Positions 44,301 to 54,947 of a DNA stretch of 64,000 nt are shown piece by piece. Positions within the stretch are counted from its first letter, which is position 1. Each line of letters opens with the position of its first letter. The notes below the pieces were generated by a model. It saw only the letters and a list, made by a program, of their open reading frames with translations, had not been told where the DNA came from and searched no databases. Origin of the DNA: Owenia fusiformis. Lineage: Eukaryota; Annelida; Polychaeta; Sabellida; Oweniidae. The stretch is from the NCBI GenBank assembly GCA_903813345.2, contig CAIIXF020000004.1, positions 7,767,525-7,831,524 on the forward strand, written 5' to 3'. The translations under genes and the position numbers were made by a program.

Positions 44301-47300
44301 AGAATGCCACAACAGAGAATCCAACCACAGAGCCAATGACTACAATGCCACAGACAACTGTTGCGGTATGTTTTTTCTATCAATAGATTTTATTGACCAT
44401 TAGAAACAAAAGGTACAAAAGGTACTGATTGTAATATATGAGAGACCTAATTGTGTCAGACATGAATAAGCGAACCTCGCTGGTATATCATACTTTTTTA
44501 TACAAGTTTTTATACAAGTTTTTTGTTATATATTATTCACATTGTTTTTTCAGAGCCAGTTTTCATTCTCTGAGCAGTTTTGTCCAGTTTAGTCTATCTC
44601 CCTCTATGCAAGCCCTTTTTTCAGTTACTGTATTGATCCAAGTCACCCAGGGGGAAGTTTATAATATATTATAAGTTATTGAATGATTTGAAGTGCAATA
44701 CAGGATATATTCTGCTCGAGAATTCCGTATTGGAACGAGAGGAAGTTGAGTGCCAATACAGTATATCGAGACAGAATATATCCTGTATTGCACTTCAAAT
44801 CATTCAATAACGTTTTTATCATGTGATCCTCTGTATTGCTTCCAAGATTGTCCCCTCCGTACTGATATTTTCTCTATTGCGACGGAGATGATCAACGGGG
44901 ACAATCTCTGTAGCAATACAGGCTGGTACAGCACAAGAACTGACCAATCAGAGGGCTTCATTTTACAGATCATACGATAAAGGGCTGTCTTTTGGTGCTG
45001 TTCTCATTTGTCAACACCTTCCACTCACTCATTGAATCTGTCCCAGATAGGTTTTTTAAATGTTAGTAGACCATTTTGAATGAATTGCTCAGAGATTAGA
45101 AAATAATGTGAATCAGAAATTCTGAAAATTGTCTATAATTTTTTAGCCAAAGAAACATCAACTATAGTTGTATCGAGGAATTTATGTAATTTAAGATGTT
45201 TTCATGTAACAGGTTCTTGTTTTAATCATTTTGCATAATTTATCTATTTAAAGTCCTTGAAGTCGTATGTCTAGACAATTTAATTGGAGTTTTGTCCTAA
45301 TTCATAACTATTGTTTATTTTTTATACTTTATTTGTTAAAAGAGGCTCAACTCCCCAGAGAATACAGCTTCATTTATTTGTGCAATAGTAATCTCATAAC
45401 ACTCTTGGTGGCCTGTATTAGAAACTAAGGGGAGGCATCAAAAGTTCGATGTCGGATAGAAAACTAAATAAATCTAGTTAGGGGGGAGGGGGTTCAAACC
45501 CATTTCAGTTTGCTATACGACAAATTTCAACATTTTAAATTTTGACTCAGAATGCCTTGGAATATTTTAAAAATAAAGATTTTACCTGATGCTTTCTTTG
45601 TCAAGATCATTCCAATGGATTCTATTCTATCAATAGTTGTTAAAAGCTCCAAATTACGATAGGAATTAACAAAAACTAGATCGTGTTTAGCAATAATTTT
45701 TCAAATTCTCAAACCGGAAGTCAGCGATCAACTTTCATGGTATTTAATTTTGGGGGGAGGGGGGGGTCAGAGTCAAACTAGATTTATTTAGTTTCCGATT
45801 CGACATCGAACTTTTGATGCCTCCCCTAAGTCTCACATTTTGTTTTTTAACTCAAATGTTTTGTTATATGAAAGATTTGTGGATAATCTTCACTTCTGTC
45901 TAAAATACAGTAATGCTAAGGGTAAAAGGCTATTAAAAACAGTGCTAGCATTTCATACTCTAAAATGTATGTTTTCCTTTTTAGCTTTTGAATGTCACAT
46001 ATGTTGACTCAATATAATAATATTTACATATGGTGTCATCGTAACTCTGGAAGTTTTAGTGAGACGTACAGTTACAGGGTTCTGTTCATTTTTACAAAAA
46101 TAATATTAGAATATCTTGTCCTCCATGAGGCATTTCCTGCTTTCGGAGATGAGGTTCAAATCAAGGAGGATTGGCAGCCATTATTTAAACTCGATACTCC
46201 ATTGCTCGGCATGGAACAATTTAGTAAAACTGTTTCTATAAAAGTCTTTTTAGACCAAGTATTTGTTAGAAGATGGACATTTCAAATATTATGGTCATAT
46301 ACAAGTTTCCTTGGCAGTTCGTCTCCAAAATATGAGTAATATTGTTACCAAATTGGTCCACGCTGGGCAACAGAGCATCAAGTTTGAATAACGGCTTCCA
46401 GTCCTCCTTGAATTCGAATATGATATTCATACAACTTAAAAAAATTCAACACTATTTTTGAAACATAAATTAATAGGGCCCTTTAGAGTTATATATGATT
46501 TTGTTTTACAGATTAATCCGTTGATGGTTACTGGGTAGTAGGTTTGGTGTTTGAGAGTTTCTGGATAATAGTTATAGTTTTATGATTAGCTGTAGTCTTA
46601 ATGCTTGAGTTTTAAGGGTTTCTGGGTAATAGGTTTATGTGTTATTGATGGTTTCTAGGAAGTAGGTTTATGTACTAATTAGGGTTTCTGAGTAATATGT
46701 TTATGTACTTATTAGGGTTTCTGGGTGATAGGTTTATGTACTGATGAGGGTTTCTGGGTAATAGGTTTATGTACTCACAGGGGTTTCTGGGTAATAGGTT
46801 TATGTGCTAATGAGGGTTTCTGGGTAATAGGTCTATGTACTAATGATGGTTTCTGGGTAATAGGTTTACATACTCATGAGGGGTTCTGGGAAGAAGTTTT
46901 AGTCATCGAGAGTTTCTAGGTGGTTTCTAACTCTTGTTAAAATTGCCTGCCAAATTGGATTCAGTGCATGTAAATTAGGGATGTAGGGTCTCTGGGAAAA
47001 ATGTTTAGTCATTGAGGGTTTCTAAGGAGCTTTCTAACTCTTGTTAAAATTGCCTGCCAAATTGAATTGCATGTAAATTAGGGACGCATCTTTGCAGCCT
47101 ATCATAACAGCTCTCTCTATATAATCTAATGTAAACATTTGTTGACTATTGTTGTATATTTTTAATTGTATTTATTGTGACATCTGTTAAACCAGTGAAA
47201 TTACAATTACTAATCTCAGTGTGTCTTGCACATCTAAATTAGTTATATGCAATTGCATTTTACAAAAATTGCTTCGAATGCTATGTTGTATTATGCTTTT

Positions 47301-50300
47301 GATTAGATGTAGTTATATGTACAGTGCTTGTATATGATGTGTGTGGTGTAGATTATATATAATGAATAAATCTTAAGACCTTTTATATTTAAATTTAAAC
47401 TAATTTAATGGCTTACATGATGTTATAAATTATTGAAGACATCAGTTAGTTAAGTGTTTATTTAAGAAATATAGACCGAAGAGTAGGGGTAATATCGTTG
47501 AATACACCCCGTAGGGCTAGGCACAAACGTTTTCTGTTCGAAAGCTTTCTGTTTCGGTTTGAAAGCTTTTGTGCCTAGCCCTTAGGGGTGTATTCGACAA
47601 TATTACCCCTGCTCTGAACATGAAAACTCACCAAAATGTTTCGAATATTCATCATGGTCCGCCATTACTACGGCTGCCATTATGACGTCACATATTACTC
47701 ATATTACCAGGGGTATTGTTCGCAAATATACCCGGGTGAAATGTTGACTTTGTTTACAGTTTATAGAAGGCGTGAATACAGTCATGTTCGAATATTAGAT
47801 ACATTCATAAGCCATGATTGTCAAATAAATTTCATATTCATACTGTAGTATTTTAAGATCAGAGCCTTTGAAGTATGTTACCCACGCACTCTAGTTTTCT
47901 GGATGAAATTTTGCCTAGAATTTTTCATGAAAAAAATGTAACTATTTTGCTAGATTCTGCAAGTACTCCGCTTGCATATTTTGTGATCGATACCTCTGTA
48001 GATTTTAAGGAGACATCGCTTAGGTATGCTCCGATAGTTTGAAAATCTACAGAAATTACAAATTCCACAATAATTCTACTTAAAAATTATTTCTGCATAT
48101 TTTACGGAATCTGGAAATTTAGCAGATATTTCACAATTTATCATAGAAAAAATTCTATGATGTGTGTTAAAAGTAGTTAATTTTCCTAAATTTGAGGCTC
48201 AGTTTAAAGTGAAATTGTCCTTCAATGTTTGTGATAACTCAATGTGCTTTCTCTATTAGACTTGAATAAACTCCCTGATGTTTTGGCATTTTTTACAATT
48301 TCGAATGTCAAATCAATGTCTGTATACTTCATTCCTTGCTAGTTCTACTCTTCTATTTATCCCAACGAACGAAGTTCGTTAGGGATATAGTGAAGCCCTC
48401 CTCTGTTTTTTTTCAAGATGGCCGCCGCTTTAAAACTGACGGGACTTTTTCGCAAAAATCATAAATTTTTCATTCTAAACCAAAGTAATTAATATTATTG
48501 TTTGAAATTTCGGTAGTGTATTCACAACATTTATCTATTTCACATATATTCCGTGTTTTTCATCCTGACCCCCAGGGGCCATGTATGGGGGGACAGGAAA
48601 ACAGAAATTTTCGTTAATTTTTAGATCTCTCTGAAGTATAGCTTTATTATACTCAAATGAAAGGCAATTAAGAGTAGATTGCAAATATTGTATCTTTTTT
48701 CTGATTCGAGCCTCGTAAAATTCAAAATGGCCGTCTAATGTACGATTTCGCAATAATTTTTCGATCCCTTCAAAGTATGGCTATATTATACTCAAATTGG
48801 AGTAGATCACAATTATGGTATTATTTTTCAGATTTGTACCTCAGAAAATTCAAAATGGCTGCTTTGCAGGAATTCGCAATTCTAAAATCTAATTTTTTCA
48901 TTTTCAACCAAAGTAATGAGTATAATTGATTGGAATTCGGTAATTGATATTTTGTTCGTTGGGATTTGCTACTCCGCGGAGTTGCCATTATTGTTCCTCT
49001 TTGACCAGTGGTGAAGCCAGGAGATTGAAAAAGGCGAGGCAAGTCAAATTTTGGGCTATTTCCACACTTTCAAATTTGTGAGTGAATATCTATTTGTAAA
49101 ATTTTGGTGAGGCTCTTGCCTCACCTTGCCTCATCTGCCTCACCTACTTCACGCCTGGCTACACCTCTGGTGGCTTCTTTTCCAATGGTACTTATTGGTT
49201 ATTTCTTCATATTTCAGCCAACAATGCCTCCCCAACCTGCCACTGGTAACTACAGTTTCCAGGACCCTAAGACAAAGGTAGTCTGCATGTATGCAGAATT
49301 CGGAGCCAGATTCAATGTGACCTATATGATGAAGAATGGCAAGGTGAGTTTTTAAATTGTAAATAAGTTCTGTACAACTACAGGTAAAAATGCGCATAAA
49401 GCAAAAATGGATGAATTGGAAGGGTACAGTTTTTAAACAAATCTTTCAAGAAAGTTCAAATAATTGACTAACTTTAAGATAGTTAAATAACATAATCTCA
49501 GAATGGTAAAATGATTCACAACAATTCAAAAATGGCTCATTTGATCTTCTTCCAAACTAGGACTCATTTTAGGGGGTTCGATGACCTAGGTTGACCAACT
49601 TTTGGGCAACCATCTTGTTTTCTGGCAGCCATTTTAGAAGTTTTTTGACAAACCACTAGTGAGATTTTCTTTAAATTATTGCACTTATGAGAAGAAGTTC
49701 TACAGTTCATTAACCTAGTGATTTTTTGTTTATGTCATGTTCTAGGTTTTATCTCATGTTATTCACCAATTTTGTTTAAATATATTAATAATCGTTTCAT
49801 TTAAATAATTCCAGAATAACTATTCTGTCACGGACCTTCCCACAACAGGCGTAACAACAACAACGTCTGAATGCGGAAATACCACGCAGAAGCTCATAAT
49901 GAAATTCATGGGTTGGACATACCAGCTGTGGTTCGTGAAGAGCGAGGATGGCAATACATACTCTGTGAATACTACCGCTCTTACCTACAAGATTGATGGG
50001 AAAAAATTCCCTAATGCTAACGCAACTGGTTAGTAAAGTTTACATGAGGCCATGAAAAAATTAATTTTTATGTCACCCCAGAAGCGTTCGGCTATTGAGG
50101 TTTGGTGTTCGACAGTCGGTGCAATGTCTGTAACAAATGGCAGGTTGTATTAGCCTACTTGACAACAGGGAGCAATCCAACAGTTGGCCAATCTTGCCCT
50201 GTTTTTTATATATTCACATATTTTTCAGGCACGAATAACACTGTGTTACCCTACTTGTCAACAGGTAGCAGTCCAACAGTTGGCCAATCTTGCCCTGTTT

Positions 50301-53300
50301 TATATTTATTCACATATTTTTCAGGCACGAATAACACTGTGTTAGCCTACTTGTCAACAGGTAGCAGTCCAACAGTTGGCCAATCTTGCCCTGTTTTATA
50401 TTTATTATCCCATCGAACGAAGTTCGGAGGGATATAGGGAACGCCTCCGTCCGTCTGTACGTACGTCCGTCCGGGCAATACCTCAAATACCGTTGGCCCG
50501 ATTTTGTTCATATTTTGTACACATATACCCAATGGGAGTAGAAGTTCTGCTCAGAAACCGATTTTCAAAATGGCCGCTCATTTAAAAATGGCGGCCATTT
50601 TAGTGCCGATTTTACAGTAATTAAGGGACTGCATATAAAACTGTAATAGCAATATGTTTTGAATGTAAAAAAGTTATATAGGACATTGATTAAGCTAGAA
50701 ATGTAAATACAGAAGAAATACATGGCAGCCATCTTGAAAAATGGCCGCCTTTACACATCATTTTACGATTTTTGCTGTAACTTGAAAAGTAGTGGAGCAA
50801 TTTTGTTCAGATTTGGTATGTGAATACTTTAAGCATGGCACAATGTCTAATGACATTTTTGGTAGTAGGCGGCCATTTTGAAAAATGGCCGCCATTTTTA
50901 CATGTGTTATTTAACATTTTTTACTGTAAGTCAGAAAGTAGTGGAGCGATTTTGTTCATATTTGGTATGTGAATACTTTAAGAATGGCCCAATGTCTAAT
51001 GACATTTTGGGTAGTAGGCGGCCATCTTGAAAAATGGCCGCCTTTGCACGTCATTTTACGATTTTTGCTGTAACTTGAAAAGTAGTGGAGCGATTTTGTT
51101 CATATTTAGTATGTGAATACTTTAAGCATGGCCCAATGTCTAATGACATTTTGGGTAGTAGGCGGCCATTTTGAAAAACAGCCGGCATTTTTATGTGTGT
51201 TATTTTACACTTTTTACTATAACTCAAAAAAGCAGTAGAGCGATTTTGTTCATATTTTATATGTGAATACTATAAGCATGGCACCCTGTCTAATGACACT
51301 TTGGGAAGAAGGCAGCCATTTTGAAAGATGGCCACCGTTTTTACGTTTTTTACTGTAACTTGAAAAGTAGTGGAGCGATTTCGAATGGTGGCCTTTCTTA
51401 TGGGTTTTATTTTATGATATTTGCTAGGCTATATATTTTGTTTGTAAAAATGCCAGCCATTTCTGTTCGATGGGATTCGCTACGCATTGGCGTTGCCATT
51501 GTTCTGGTTCACATATTTTTCAGGCACGACCAACACTGTATTAGCCTACTTGTCAACAGGTAGCAGTCCAACAGTTGGCCAATCTTACCCTGTTTTATAT
51601 TTATTCACATATTTTTCAGGCACGAACAACACTGTGTGAGCCTACTTGTCTACAGGTAGAAGTCCAACAGTTGGCCAATCTTGCCCTGTTTTATATTTAT
51701 TCACATATTTTTCAGGCACGAACAAGACTGTATTAGCCTACTTGTCTACAGGTAGAAGTCCAACAGTTGGCCAATCTTGCCCTGTTTTATATTTATTCAC
51801 ATATTTTTCAGGCACGAATAACACTGTGTTAGCCTACTTGTCAACAGGTAGCAGTCCAACAGTTGGCCATCTTGCCCTGTTATATATATATTCACATATT
51901 TTTCAGGTACGAATAACACTGTGTTAGCCTACTTGTCAACAGGGAGCAGTCCAACAGTTGGCCAATCTTGCCCTGTTTTATTTATATTTATTCACATATT
52001 TTCCAGGCACGACCAACACTGTAAGCCTACTTGTCAACAGGTAGCAGTCCAACAGTTGGCCATCTTGCCCTGTTATATATATTCACATATTTTTCAGGCA
52101 CGAATAACACTGTGTTAGCCTACTTGTCAACAGGGAGCAGTCCAACAGTTGGCCAATCTTGCCCTGTTTTATATTTATTCACATATTTTCCAGGCACGAC
52201 CAACACTGTAAGCCTACTTGTCAACAGGTAGCAGTCCAACAGTTGGCCATCTTGCCCTGTTTTATATATATTCACATATTTTTCAGGCACGAATAACACT
52301 GTAATAGCCTACCTGTCAACAGGGAGCAGTCCAACAGTTGGCCAATCTTGCCCTGTTTTATATTTATTCACATATTTTTCAGGCACGAATAACACTGTTA
52401 GCCTACTTGTCAACAGGGAGCAGTCCAACAGTTGGCCAATCTTGCCCTGTTTTATATTTATTCACATATTTTTCAGGCACGACCAACACTACGTTAGGCT
52501 ACCTGTCAACAGGGAGCAGTCCAACAGTTGGCCAATCTTGCCCTGTTTTATATTTATTCACATATTTTTCAGGCACGAACAACACTGTGTTTACCTACTT
52601 GTCAACAGGGAGCAGTCCAACAGTTGGCCAATCTTGCCCTGTTTTATATTTATTCACATATTTTTCAGGCACGACCAACACTACGTTAGGCTACTTCTCT
52701 ACAGGGAGCAATCCAACAGTTACCCAGTCTTACATGTGTAACTCTGAGCAAGATGTCAGCCTAGGAGGAGGTCAAGTTATGTTGAAGACATTCAACTTCA
52801 GGGCTCAGGCATTTAGAACCACAAACACTACTGGCTTCACTGGAGATAGTGAGTAGTTTATCACATGCTATTTTTTAATAGGCATACCACTTTGTAATTT
52901 GAGGTAAGGCTATAAGAATTAAATTCTCTGTTTTGCGTCCTGGCAAAATCCAAATCATGCAAGGGTACAAGGAAAACAAACACAAACTCAAGAAAAAACA
53001 CAAACTTGTTTGCTGAGAAATGTATACATTTTATGGGCATTAAAAGGGATGACATACCAATTTGCAGTGATACAAACACAGATCTGTACATTTTATACAA
53101 TATATTTAAATATAGATGTTATTCAATGGTAAAAATAAGAAAATACACAATGTATGCCAACGTAATCAATAACACTGTCAATTTTGACGCTCATCAATTT
53201 ATCCTCCATTTTGTCTGATTCTGATTGAATAAAATGCGATGTTACTTTCGGACCCTTTTGGCTGCTATTTGGATGTGTTTGTTTTTTCTGATTTATTCAA

Positions 53301-54619
53301 AATCGTGCAAGCAAGGGGACGCAAAACAAAGAATCTAATTCTTACGGCCTAATGAGCATTTGGATATATATATGATTTGAGGTAAATCTATAAATATATG
53401 TAGCACTCATGTTTTTGTCGTTTTATCTAATTACTCCCTCATATTGGGTACGATGAGCAATTTCCTAACAGCCTTTTATATTTCATGACCATCAGATTGA
53501 TAGTTACAATGTTACAGCACTTTAACCTTTACCATGCTGCCTTATTTCAGCAAATATATCCCACGCAACTGGCTTATTTTTCAAAGAGTGCAAAAAATGA
53601 TATGCCTGGACTAAATAATTAATATCTCAATAACTACTGAATGAATCTGGATAAAATTTTCACAAAGGGAAGATACAGTGGCCTGGCTCATGAAAAAAAT
53701 GTTCTCATGAATTTATTCGTACATTAACATGTACACCATTTTGTACGATTCGTTAACTAAAAACGACTAAAACACTGTTTAAATTGTTGAATTGAGAATT
53801 ATTTTTCGAAATATCGCCATTTCTAGGTCAACAGGAAGTCATGTTAGGCACTGAATAAATCGGGCAATCTAATTGGACAATACGAATGGCGCGAAAAAGT
53901 AAAGTTTTTAAAAGTTTGAAATCGGGCGTACGGGTCCGCCGGCAGTTGTGAGAGACATTTTAGTCTCGGCGGACTCGTCCGCTGGCAGCACGCTAAAGGT
54001 TAAACAACATTCTCTAGTGGCCACTATTGCGCTGTAGCAAACCTGCAAATGTCATCGAAAATGTCCATACCTGTGAGGATATTCCAAAGATATGAGTGTA
54101 CAAGAATACCTTAGGACAACTGCAGACCTCAAAAGGGAGATCATCCGTGTCATTCAGGCCATACCTGCTAATGAATGCATTCGGGTCATTAACAACTTGT
54201 ACAGGTTTCCCCACAGCGCAATAATGGCCACACCCTGAGCATGTTGTTCTAAGTGCTTTTACATTGTGACTACCTGTCAGATGGTCATGAAATATGGTAG
54301 GCTGGTAGGAAATCTAATGATGTACAAATGTGTAAAATATCTGGGAGTAATTTCCTAAACTGACCAAGATTTGAGGAAGTGCAGTGTTGCCATTTTTTGA
54401 CCACCCTGTATGTGATTTGAGTTAATTCTGTGATTTGAGGTTAAGTCCCTAAAGGGTGCATTGTTACCAATTTCAGCTGTTGATTGCGCCGCAGATGACT
54501 CAACAGGAAACATTGTTCCCATCGCAGTAGGAGCTGCCCTTGCTGGTCTCGTGATTATCGTACTTATCGCTTATCTGATTGGTCGACGAAAGAGCCGCAA
54601 GGGATACGAATCAGTGTAA
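32301..54619 (+). CDS. LAMP/CD68-like lysosome-associated membrane glycoprotein, complete
   Basis: Six exons: 32301-32346, 43926-44365, 49218-49343, 49815-50028, 52669-52848 and 54477-54619. All are GT-AG and in frame, 382 residues. The signal peptide MKLLCAIFLFSAIVIA is split by intron 1. Residues about 17-160 are a Thr/Pro mucin-like stalk with repeated KPTTQKPTTV. One LAMP luminal domain follows, with four cysteines (VVCMYAEF, SECGNTT, YMCNSEQ, VDCAADD) and many N-x-T/S sites. Then come a transmembrane helix (IVPIAVGAALAGLVIIVLIA) and the short tail ending KGYESV, a GYxxV lysosomal sorting signal like LAMP1's GYQTI. One domain plus mucin stalk resembles CD68 more than two-domain LAMP1. Role: heavily glycosylated lysosomal membrane protein. 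Odd: introns total about 21 kb and include repeat arrays, one made of exon 5's own start. ATG at 32301 was chosen for the signal peptide. Confidence 0.92.
33198..33217. repeat. Perfect 20-bp palindrome
   Basis: GCGCATGGAATTCCATGCGC equals its own reverse complement. Confidence 0.95.
34125..34945. repeat. Tandem array of about 86-bp units, ten copies
   Basis: GGATATCGTCCCTCATCTTT recurs at about 34139, 34222, 34308, 34395, 34481, 34567, 34653, 34739, 34828 and 34910, each followed by AAATCAAA-TTAAAGGGATA and CCAAGCTAGCGCAAAT. The minus-strand ORF over it is repeat-derived. Confidence 0.93.
35634..35766 (+). repeat. Full copy of the GTCACC dispersed repeat
   Basis: TTATGTCACCAACAG, AAGTGGTGACATTGTAATAG, a centre with GGTTGGTGTTCGGTGG, then GGCAGGTGGTGACATTTTGC. 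Best reference copy of the family also seen at 17868, 18584, 24764, 26861 and 50068. Confidence 0.82.
36258..36865. mobile_element. 0.6 kb foldback element with about 200-bp arms
   Basis: TAAAGGAATATTCCTTGCCA at the left and its complement at the right; arms stay recognisable inward through TATGGTAGCTATAA, TTTGCTAAACATGG, AGATGGCAGC and GATGTCATC. No ORF. Confidence 0.88.
36941..38183. repeat. 1.24 kb near-perfect palindrome (foldback element)
   Basis: Left arm 36941-37518 and right arm 37604-38183 are reverse complements with only a handful of differences, around an 85-bp centre. Outer ends are TTAGTATAGTAGGAACAAGG and its complement. The centre itself resembles an inner segment of the arms (TTATTTGGTCT...GATATTGGTA...TTAAACCTC). 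Open frames in the arms are not supported as genes. Confidence 0.95.
38308..39810 (+). pseudogene. Decayed Q/P/H-rich repeat-protein ORF in LAMP intron 1
   Basis: Before the array, an open frame from 38308 reads DTDSESYDYTTVAERLSSDT, then SSCSEFDYLESLISEPLLPL and TQQAQPQQSQAQTQQ, with protein-like acidic/serine composition. After the array, in the same repeat frame, it reads HQSSYSESYRKIEVTAPIIS, then MTPNNSPQKAPAKRILTD up to a stop at 39808-39810. Between them, units encoding QPQQSHVQPQQSHAEP carry repeated TGA codons (TCA changed to TGA in CAGTGACAAATGAC) and small frame-shifting deletions (CAGTCATGCTGA for CAGTCACATGCTGA). No family recognised and no start codon or exon limits established; TTCTTACACAG at about 38432 could be an acceptor. 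I infer a repeat-bearing exon or gene fragment that has degenerated. Confidence 0.5.
38440..39690 (+). repeat. 21-bp minisatellite in about 123-bp higher-order units
   Basis: Basic unit CAACCCCAACAGTCACATGT(A). Higher-order units repeat the string TGACAAATGACAATGCAGG then CTCAACCTCATCAGTCACAT about nine times. It spans the ORF remnant above. Confidence 0.93.
41731..43830. repeat. 2.1 kb minisatellite with 20-bp unit, about 100 copies
   Basis: Consensus TTCAGATTCTCAGCAGGTCG, with alternating variants (CCC/CTT for CTC; CATATT for CAGATT) and longer block duplications (for example about 41990-42200 resembles 42440-42640). As 20 is not a multiple of three, the ORFs across it are chance. Confidence 0.96.
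44675..44811. repeat. Foldback MITE with perfect arms of about 40 bp
   Basis: GTTATTGAATGATTTGAAGT then GCAATACAGGATATATTCTG and exact complement at 44771-44811. In LAMP intron 2. Confidence 0.92.
44832..44920. repeat. Foldback element next to the previous one
   Basis: TGTATTGCTTCCAAGATTGT then CCCC pairs with GGGGACAATCTCTGTAGCAATACA-type sequence ending 44920, with few mismatches. Confidence 0.8.
45429..45826. mobile_element. Harbinger-like MITE, TAA target duplication
   Basis: GGGGAGGCATCAAAAGTTCG and its complement at the ends, arms about 50 bp, TAA on both sides (45426-45428, 45827-45829). A 3-bp TAA target fits PIF/Harbinger. Confidence 0.85.
46157..46416. repeat. Foldback element in LAMP intron 2
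   Basis: TCAAATCAAGGAGGATTGGC then AGCCATTATTTAAAC at the left and its diverged complement at the right. The 115-codon ORF at 45992-46339 runs across it and is not supported as a gene. Confidence 0.75.
46540..46920. repeat. Tandem repeat of about 33 bp
   Basis: GGGTTTCTGGGTAATAGGTT then TATGTACTAATGA, about ten copies, outer ones degenerate. An ORF with GFWVIGLC repeats follows only from the 33-bp period. Confidence 0.9.
47481..47614. repeat. Foldback MITE
   Basis: GAGTAGGGGTAATAT...GAATACACCCC...AGGGCTAGGCACAAA and complementary arm; inner GAAAGCTTTC copies. Confidence 0.85.
48359..48996 (+). mobile_element. Helitron-like element, copy 1
   Basis: Begins ATCCCAACGAACGAAGTTCG and ends with a hairpin ACTCCGCGGAGT followed by TGCCATTATTGTTC, very like copy 2 at 50407-51509. 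Inside are degenerate repeats containing AAAATGGC, ATCAT and CTATATTATACTCAA. No ORF for a Rep/helicase. Confidence 0.65.
49005..49170. repeat. Short inverted-repeat element before LAMP exon 3
   Basis: CCAGTGGTGAAGCCAGG at the left and complement of CCAGAGGTGTAGCCAGGCG at the right, with several GAGGCAAG/TTGCCTC copies inside. It ends about 47 bp before exon 3, so it lies against the acceptor region. Confidence 0.7.
50068..50147 (+). repeat. Truncated copy of the GTCACC dispersed repeat
   Basis: TTATGTCACCCCAGAAGCG...GTTCGACAGTCGGTG...GTAACAAATGGCAGGT, cut off exactly where the exon-5-derived array begins. Confidence 0.72.
50150..52668 (+). repeat. 96-bp array built from the LAMP exon 5 start and its splice acceptor
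   Basis: Each unit is GCACGAATAACACTGTGTTA, a segment encoding AYLSTGSSPTVGQ, then TTTATTCACATATTTTTCAG. The TTCAG/GC acceptor recurs at 50228, 50324, 51523, 51619, 51715, 51811, 51906, 52006, 52097, 52193, 52286, 52382, 52476, 52572 and 52668; most spacings are exactly 96 bp, a few are 91-100. The last acceptor belongs to the unique exon 5. A 96-bp unit is 32 codons, so units can be read through in frame. A Helitron-like element interrupts one unit. Confidence 0.96.
50407..51509 (+). mobile_element. Helitron-like element, copy 2, inserted in the LAMP array
   Basis: Array unit TTTATT/CACAT is broken here and TT occurs at both junctions. The element begins ATCCCATCGAACGAAGTTCG and ends with hairpin ACGC-ATTG-GCGT, ten bases, then CTGG, fitting the Helitron 3' rule (hairpin near CTRR). 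Inside are about five tandem units with AACTTGAAAAGTAGTGGAGC, GATTTTGTTCATAT, CAATGTCTAATGACATTTTG and GGCGGCCATTTTGAAAAATG. No Rep/helicase ORF, so non-autonomous. Confidence 0.75.
52908..53349. mobile_element. Harbinger-like MITE in LAMP intron 5
   Basis: GGCTATAAGAATTAAATTCT at the left and complement of GGCCGTAAGAATTAGATTCT at the right, followed by TTTTGCGTCC in both arms, with TAA flanking both ends (52905-52907, 53350-53352). Confidence 0.85.
54104..54408 (+). pseudogene. 3' remnant of a mariner transposase
   Basis: An open stretch EYLRTTADLKREIIRVIQAI then PANECIRVINNLYRFPHSAI ends at TGA 54236-54238. The pattern RVIQAIPxxxxxRVINNLYR is the transposase C-terminus of mariner-like elements. 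A terminal GACCACCCTG at 54399-54408 matches the CAGGGTG ends at 16445 and 29195. The 5' end is missing. Confidence 0.75.
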
Positions 54620-54879
54620 TTTTAATTTAAATCCATTTAGCAGACTATTAGAAATTTCAAAATGATAAATAAGGAGCATCACTGGTGTGTATTGTGTGAT
54701 AGGTGAGATTGAAATATTTGCGTTTTATTGAAACAAAACTGATGCTGAATTTACATGGGAAAATAATATTTTATTTTTCACGATTATGTATGTCAACATC
54801 CAATTTCAAGTACAACACCTTTTATGCAAATTCTATTCTAATCGCAGGTATTTCAATCGTCACAAGAATGAGAACAAAA

Positions 54880-54947
54880 AATAAATGATTATTTTTGTAA
54901 GTCAAACTATGTCGTATGTTTGGAACTGCTAATTAAAGTGAAATAAA
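54880..54947 (+). terminator. Candidate LAMP poly(A) signals
   Basis: AATAAA at 54880-54885 and 54942-54947, 260-330 bp after the LAMP stop codon. Confidence 0.6.

Noticed and set aside
43915-44383. Minus-strand and alternate-frame ORFs over the LAMP mucin exon
   Set aside because: Low-complexity shadows of the KPTT repeat; the plus-strand frame is supported by splice sites and the LAMP domains.
45992-46339. 115-codon plus-strand ORF in LAMP intron 2
   Set aside because: It runs through a foldback element, has no recognisable domain, and lies between well-supported LAMP exons.
46725-46919. ORF with GFWVIGLC repeats
   Set aside because: Produced by a 33-bp intronic tandem repeat; no start context or splice sites.
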